From Luteimicrobium subarcticum (lineage in GTDB: Bacteria; Actinomycetota; Actinomycetes; Actinomycetales; Cellulomonadaceae), in assembly GCF_002798015.1 (NCBI RefSeq), contig NZ_PGTZ01000008.1, forward strand, positions 186,001 to 250,000: 64,000 nt of DNA. Reading direction: 5' to 3'. The notes under the pieces are model-generated. The model did no database searches. It saw only the letters and a program-made list of their open reading frames with translations, and was not told the origin of the DNA. Shown here one piece after another: positions 60,433 through 64,000 of this stretch; the stretch's first letter is position 1, and every line of letters begins with the position of its first letter. The position numbers and the translations under genes are program-made.

Positions 60433-61332
60433 ATGGACGCGCTCAGCCTGCGGATCTTCCTCTCGCTCGCCGACACCGAGAACACCCGCGACACCGCGGC
60501 GATCCTCGGCGTCGGGCAGCCGGCCGTCTCGCGGACCCTCGCCCGGCTCGAGCGTTCGGTGGGCATGGAGCTGTTCGTCCGGCACGGCCGACGCCTGCGG
60601 CTCAACGCGCAGGGTGCCGCGTTCCGGCCCGACGCCGCCGCGGTGCTCGACGCCCTGCACCGCGCCGAACGGCATGCCGAGGCGCTCGCGACCCGGACCG
60701 AGACCGTCCGCATCGCGTTCCTGCACTCGGTCGCGAGGTGGCTCGTGCCGCAGTCGGTCCGCGCGTTCCGCGCCGTGCACCCGACGGCCCGCGTGTCGCT
60801 CCGGCAGGGGTTCGGCCGCGACATCTACGGGTGGCTCGCCGAGGGAACCGTCGACATCGTGCTCGGCACCCCGCCGCCGGCCGGGCGCGACGCCACCTGG
60901 GTGCCTCTCGCGACCGAGCAGCTCTGCGTCGCCGTCCCCTCCGGCGACCCGCTCGCGGACCGGGACGCCGTCCGGGTCGACGTCGTCGACGGGCGCGACT
61001 TCATCGCGTTCTCCCGCATCACCGAGCTGCACGTCGTCGTCCGCGCCCTGCTCGACGCCGCGGGCGCCAAGCCCGTCGTGATGTTCGAGAGCAGCGAGAT
61101 CGACACGATGCGCGGGCTCGTCGCCGGGGGGCTCGGGGTGTCGGTGCTGCCACGACCGACCCATGTCGTCGAACCGGGGCTCGCGTACGTCCCGATCGAA
61201 CCCCCCGTGCACCGTCGGCTCGGGCTCGGCTGGAACGAGACCGCGAAGCCGTCGGCGGCGGTGCGGGCGTTCGTCGACGCCACGGTGGGAGCACTCGCCG
61301 GGGCGTCGACCGGTGCCGACGTTCCTGGGTGA
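60433..61332 (+). CDS. LysR-family transcriptional regulator
   Basis: 299 residues. N-terminal winged helix (LSLRIFLSLADTENTRDTAA, GQPAVSRTLARLERSVGMEL) and a two-lobed inducer domain (VRIAFLHSVARWLVPQSVRA, EIDTMRGLVAGGLGVSVLP). Probably regulates the divergent MFS exporter. Confidence 0.93.
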   Translation: MDALSLRIFLSLADTENTRDTAAILGVGQPAVSRTLARLERSVGMELFVRHGRRLRLNAQGAAFRPDAAAVLDALHRAERHAEALATRTETVRIAFLHSVARWLVPQSVRAFRAVHPTARVSLRQGFGRDIYGWLAEGTVDIVLGTPPPAGRDATWVPLATEQLCVAVPSGDPLADRDAVRVDVVDGRDFIAFSRITELHVVVRALLDAAGAKPVVMFESSEIDTMRGLVAGGLGVSVLPRPTHVVEPGLAYVPIEPPVHRRLGLGWNETAKPSAAVRAFVDATVGALAGASTGADVPG

Positions 61333-61533
61333 GCCCGTGTCCGGCACGCGCGGCCCGAGGTCATCGCGACGTGGAGCACCCGAGCCGCGCGAGCGGCGGG
61401 CCGCGCGGGGCGACACGTGGCGTGAACCCGCGCGTCGGAGCGGCGCATCCCGGAGCGCACTCACGGCGCCCGAGGGGCTGTGGTGCGTGGCGTCACGAAG
61501 TCCGTGCGGGTCGTCGGAGAGTCTCGCGACACC

Positions 61534-61539
61534 TAGGCT
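61534..61539 (+). promoter_or_regulatory. Candidate -10 (TAGGCT) of leaderless GNAT gene
   Basis: Exactly seven bases before GTG 61547; no ribosome site. The preceding 200 bases after the LysR gene show nothing else. Confidence 0.5.
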
Positions 61540-61546
61540 CGGCGGT

Positions 61547-62101
61547 GTGCTGACGTTCCCGCTCCGGACCGAGCGGCTCGTGCTCGAGCCGCTCGAGCAC
61601 CGCGACCGTGACGCGTTCGTCGCCTACCGCCGCGACCCGGCGGTCGCGCGCTGGCAGTCGTGGGACGTCGACTGGTCGGCCGCGGACGCGGACGCCCTGA
61701 TCGCCGCCCAGCCCGCCGCCGTCGCCTCTGGCTCCGGGGAGTGGCTGCAGCTCGCGGTGCGGACGGTGTCCGACGGTTCGCTTGCGGGCGACGTAGCCGT
61801 CCACGCCCACGCGGACCAGCCCGACACCTACGAGCTCGGCGTGACGCTCGCCGCCGCGACGCAGGGTCGCGGGATCGCGACGGAGGCGCTCGCCGCCGTG
61901 GTCGCCGGACTCTTCCAGGTGGGCGCGCACCGCCTCCTGGCGGTCACCGACGCGCGGAACACCCCTGCCGCCCGCGTGTTCCGCGGGCTGGGCTTCCGGC
62001 ACGAGGGCCGGGCCGTCGACGCTGACTGGTTCAAGGGCGAGTGGTCGTCGCTCGACACCTGGGCGCTGCTGCGCCTCGAGGCGCTCGGCGGCGACCGGTA
62101 G
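61547..62101 (+). CDS. GNAT-family N-acetyltransferase (RimJ/RimL-like)
   Basis: 184 residues. LRTERLVLEPLEHRDRDAFVAY opens the fold as in ribosomal-protein alanine acetyltransferases; acetyl-CoA loop ATQGRGIATEAL (about 104-115), then AVTDARNTPAARVFRGLGF. It acetylates an amine, possibly a protein N-terminus or aminoglycoside-like compound. Converges on frdB with 8 bases between stops. Confidence 0.9.
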   Translation: MLTFPLRTERLVLEPLEHRDRDAFVAYRRDPAVARWQSWDVDWSAADADALIAAQPAAVASGSGEWLQLAVRTVSDGSLAGDVAVHAHADQPDTYELGVTLAAATQGRGIATEALAAVVAGLFQVGAHRLLAVTDARNTPAARVFRGLGFRHEGRAVDADWFKGEWSSLDTWALLRLEALGGDR

Positions 62102-62109
62102 GGCGCCAG

Positions 62110-62871
62110 TCAGCCCATCGCCTCCCGCTGGGCGTCCCGCAGCGCCTTCGCCGGGTCGACGCCCTTCGGGCACGCGCGGGTGCACGCCCCCGACTGCACG
62201 CACCCCCAGATCCCGTCCTCCGTGTCGAGGACGGCGCGGCGCAGCACGTCGCCGTGGTCGCGCGGGTCGAGGTCCCAGCGGCGTGCGGCGGCGACGGCGG
62301 CGGGACCGAGGAAGTCCGGCAGCAGGTCGATCTGCGGGCAGGCGGCGTAGCAGAGCATGCAGTCGATGCACTGCGCGAGGCCCCGATAGGTGTTGAGCTC
62401 GGCGGGTGTCTGGCGACCCGCGCCGGTCGTCGGACCGGGCTCGTCGGACCCCGGCCCGTCCGGTGCGGCGACCAGCCACGCGCGCACGTCCGCGAGCTGC
62501 CCGACGAGCCGGTCGGTGTCGACGACGAGGTCGCGCAGCACCGCGTGCCGCGCCAGGGGCGCAAGGGTGAGACCGGTCGCCCGGTAGCCCAGCACGGGCG
62601 TCTCGCACGCGAGCACGGGCCGCCCGTTGACCATGACGCCGCACGACCCGCACACGCCCATCCGGCACGACCACCGGTAGGTGACGCTCGCGTCCTGCTC
62701 CTTGACCGCGTCGAGCGCGTCGAGGACGGTCGTCCGCTCGGTGCACGCGACGACGTGCTCCTGTTCGTGGGGCTCACCGTCGGGCTCCTGCCGGACGACG
62801 GTGACGCGCACGTCCCAGGACGGTGCGTCGTCGGCGCCGGCCACCGAGGCGTCGTCGGGTCGGGGGCTCAT
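62110..62871 (-). CDS. frdB: Fumarate reductase iron-sulfur subunit
   Basis: 253 residues. Carries electrons between quinol and the flavoprotein. N-terminal 2Fe-2S domain with C69, C74, C77 and C89; C-terminal domain with CIDCMLCYAACP (4Fe-4S) and CVQSGACTRACPKGVDP (3Fe-4S). Closer in spacing and wording to FrdB of E. coli (GPAAVAAARRW, DHGDVLRRA, DGIWGC) than to SdhB. ATGA overlap with frdA. No membrane-anchor gene follows; the next gene is convergent. Confidence 0.93.
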   Translation of the reverse strand: MSPRPDDASVAGADDAPSWDVRVTVVRQEPDGEPHEQEHVVACTERTTVLDALDAVKEQDASVTYRWSCRMGVCGSCGVMVNGRPVLACETPVLGYRATGLTLAPLARHAVLRDLVVDTDRLVGQLADVRAWLVAAPDGPGSDEPGPTTGAGRQTPAELNTYRGLAQCIDCMLCYAACPQIDLLPDFLGPAAVAAARRWDLDPRDHGDVLRRAVLDTEDGIWGCVQSGACTRACPKGVDPAKALRDAQREAMG

Positions 62872-64000
62872 CGCGTCCCTCCTGCGGCGGACTCCCGGAC
62901 GGGTTCGGTGGCGAGCACGGGGGCGTCGGCGTGGGCGTCCCACGTCGCGAGCGTGTGCCGCGGCAGGGGGTCCGCGTCGGGGAAGTCGAGACGCTGGTGC
63001 GCCCCGCGCGACTCGGTGCGCGCGAGCGCCCCGGCGACGATCACGTGCGCGACCTGGAGCATCGCGCCCAGCTCGAGGACCTGCGCCCAGCCGGTGTTGA
63101 GCACGGTCGACGTGTCGGCGACGCGGACGTCCCGGTACCGCTCGCGCAGGTCCACGACGGCCGCGAGCGCCCGGCGCAGCCCCGCGTCGTCGCGGAAGAT
63201 CCCGACGTCCGCGTCGAGCACCCGTCCCAGCTCGGCGCGCAGGGGACCGGGCGGCTCGGTGCCGCGTCCGCGCAGCGCGAGGAGCCGGTCGGCGGTGTCG
63301 CTACCGGTCGCGAGGACGTCGTCCGCGACGTCGCCGGCGGCCTCCGAGCCGCCCCGCGCGAGGGACGTGCGCACGGCCTGCTCCCCGGACGCCCGCCCCA
63401 CCACGAGGGTCTCGACGAGCGAGTTCGAGCCGAGCCGGTTGGCGCCGTGCAGGCCCGTGGACGCGCACTCGCCGGCGGCGAACAGCCCGTCGAGCGCCGT
63501 CGCCCCGGTGACGGACGCGCGGATGCCGCCCATCGTGTAGTGCCAGGTGGGTCGGACGGGCACGGGCTCGGTCGCGACGTCGACGCCCGCGAACCGGCGC
63601 GCGAGCGACGCGACGAACGGGAGCCGGTCGTCGATCCGGGCACGGCCGAGGTGCGTCAGGTCGAGCAGCACGACCCCGCCGTCCCGCGAGGGGAGCGTCC
63701 GGCCGTCGCGCTCGGCGTGCCAGAAGGCATGGGAGAGCCGGTCGCGCGGCCCGAGCTCCATGCGCCGCGGCTCCGGCTCGCCGACGGGTGTGACGGGTCC
63801 GAGCCCGTAGTCGGTGAGATACCGCTCGCCGGCGGCGTCGAGGAGCACGCCGCCCTCGCCGCGCGCGGCCTCCGACAGGAGGATGCCGCTGCCTGGCAGC
63901 CCGGTCGGGTGCACCTGGACGAGCTCGAGGTCACGGACCGCGACGCCCGCGCGCAGCGCCATGGCGATGCCGTCGCCGGTGACGATGCCGGCGTTGGTGG
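62868..64000 (-). CDS. frdA: Fumarate reductase flavoprotein subunit, C-terminal part (cut by window end)
   Basis: The C-terminal 377 residues are visible; the frame continues past the right edge (NAGIVTGDGIAMA is in frame there). FrdA landmarks: VQVHPTGLPGSGILLSEAARGEGG, MELGPRDRLSHAFW, PTWHYTMGGI with the substrate-binding His/Arg region, and LFAAGECASTGLHGANRLGSNSL (FAD). Wording matches E. coli FrdA more than SdhA. It reduces fumarate to succinate in fermentation or anaerobic respiration. Confidence 0.93.
   Translation of the reverse strand, partial: TNAGIVTGDGIAMALRAGVAVRDLELVQVHPTGLPGSGILLSEAARGEGGVLLDAAGERYLTDYGLGPVTPVGEPEPRRMELGPRDRLSHAFWHAERDGRTLPSRDGGVVLLDLTHLGRARIDDRLPFVASLARRFAGVDVATEPVPVRPTWHYTMGGIRASVTGATALDGLFAAGECASTGLHGANRLGSNSLVETLVVGRASGEQAVRTSLARGGSEAAGDVADDVLATGSDTADRLLALRGRGTEPPGPLRAELGRVLDADVGIFRDDAGLRRALAAVVDLRERYRDVRVADTSTVLNTGWAQVLELGAMLQVAHVIVAGALARTESRGAHQRLDFPDADPLPRHTLATWDAHADAPVLATEPVRESAAGGTR

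Overview
The window comes from a chromosome of a high-GC Gram-positive actinobacterium, most likely Cellulomonas or a close relative in the Micrococcales. This rests on the roughly 73-75% GC bias, the abundant GTG starts, and actinobacterial markers: homodimeric AceE, DUF3052, DUF3145, a PucR-type FasR, a class E sortase and a SigE-family ECF sigma factor. Carbohydrate genes and a fumarate-reductase-type FrdAB fit a facultative plant-polysaccharide degrader. There is no rRNA, CRISPR array, insertion sequence or convincing prophage. Both ends cut a gene: a GNAT acetyltransferase on the left and frdA on the right.

Layout. 0-3 kb: acetyltransferase end, alpha/beta hydrolase, Fur/Zur-type regulator with a candidate operator, glyS. 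3-8.5 kb: an ECF sigma factor translationally coupled to a membrane protein with a duplicated extracytoplasmic domain, then a membrane-anchored glutamate-synthase-like flavoprotein and a pyruvate-oxidase-like ThDP enzyme. 8.5-12.4 kb: two tandem 54-residue membrane proteins and a large patatin-like membrane protein. 12.4-16.2 kb: ABC exporter plus DesK/DesR-type two-component system behind an inverted-repeat operator. 16.2-20 kb: membrane protein, dusB, a short PPOX-like protein, a secreted orphan, an SDR. 20-23.2 kb: GH13 glucosidase divergent from a lone N-terminal (CBM34-like) glucosidase domain coupled to a PfkB kinase. 23.2-31 kb: dgt, dnaG, transglutaminase, sortase E, a VanY-type peptidase, two tRNAs and small genes.

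31-39.4 kb is one minus-strand sugar locus: LacI regulator, solute-binding lipoprotein, two permeases, GH31 alpha-xylosidase and GH1 beta-glucosidase. It looks built for alpha-xylosylated glucosides such as xyloglucan fragments, and is probably controlled from palindromes upstream of lacI. 39.5-43 kb: GT-C-like membrane protein, def, DUF3145. 43-47 kb: type II fatty-acid synthesis cluster fasR-fabD-acpP-fabF, with no fabH in it and similar 17-bp dyads upstream of fasR and fabD. 47-52 kb: conserved hypothetical, aceE, DUF3052, ahpE. 52-57.4 kb: a secreted beta-propeller phosphoesterase and an ABC exporter. 57.5-64 kb: tRNA-Val, arfB, EthD protein, divergent MFS/LysR pair, GNAT, frdB and frdA.

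A recurring signal crosses the window: at 13 genes a -10-like hexamer lies exactly 6 or 7 bases before the start codon with no properly spaced ribosome binding site, which suggests widespread leaderless transcription. Most other genes have a clear GGAGG-like site. Perfect GC hairpins with tiny loops sit at gene ends, and also directly after the two genes expected to be most expressed within their operons (solute-binding protein and acpP).
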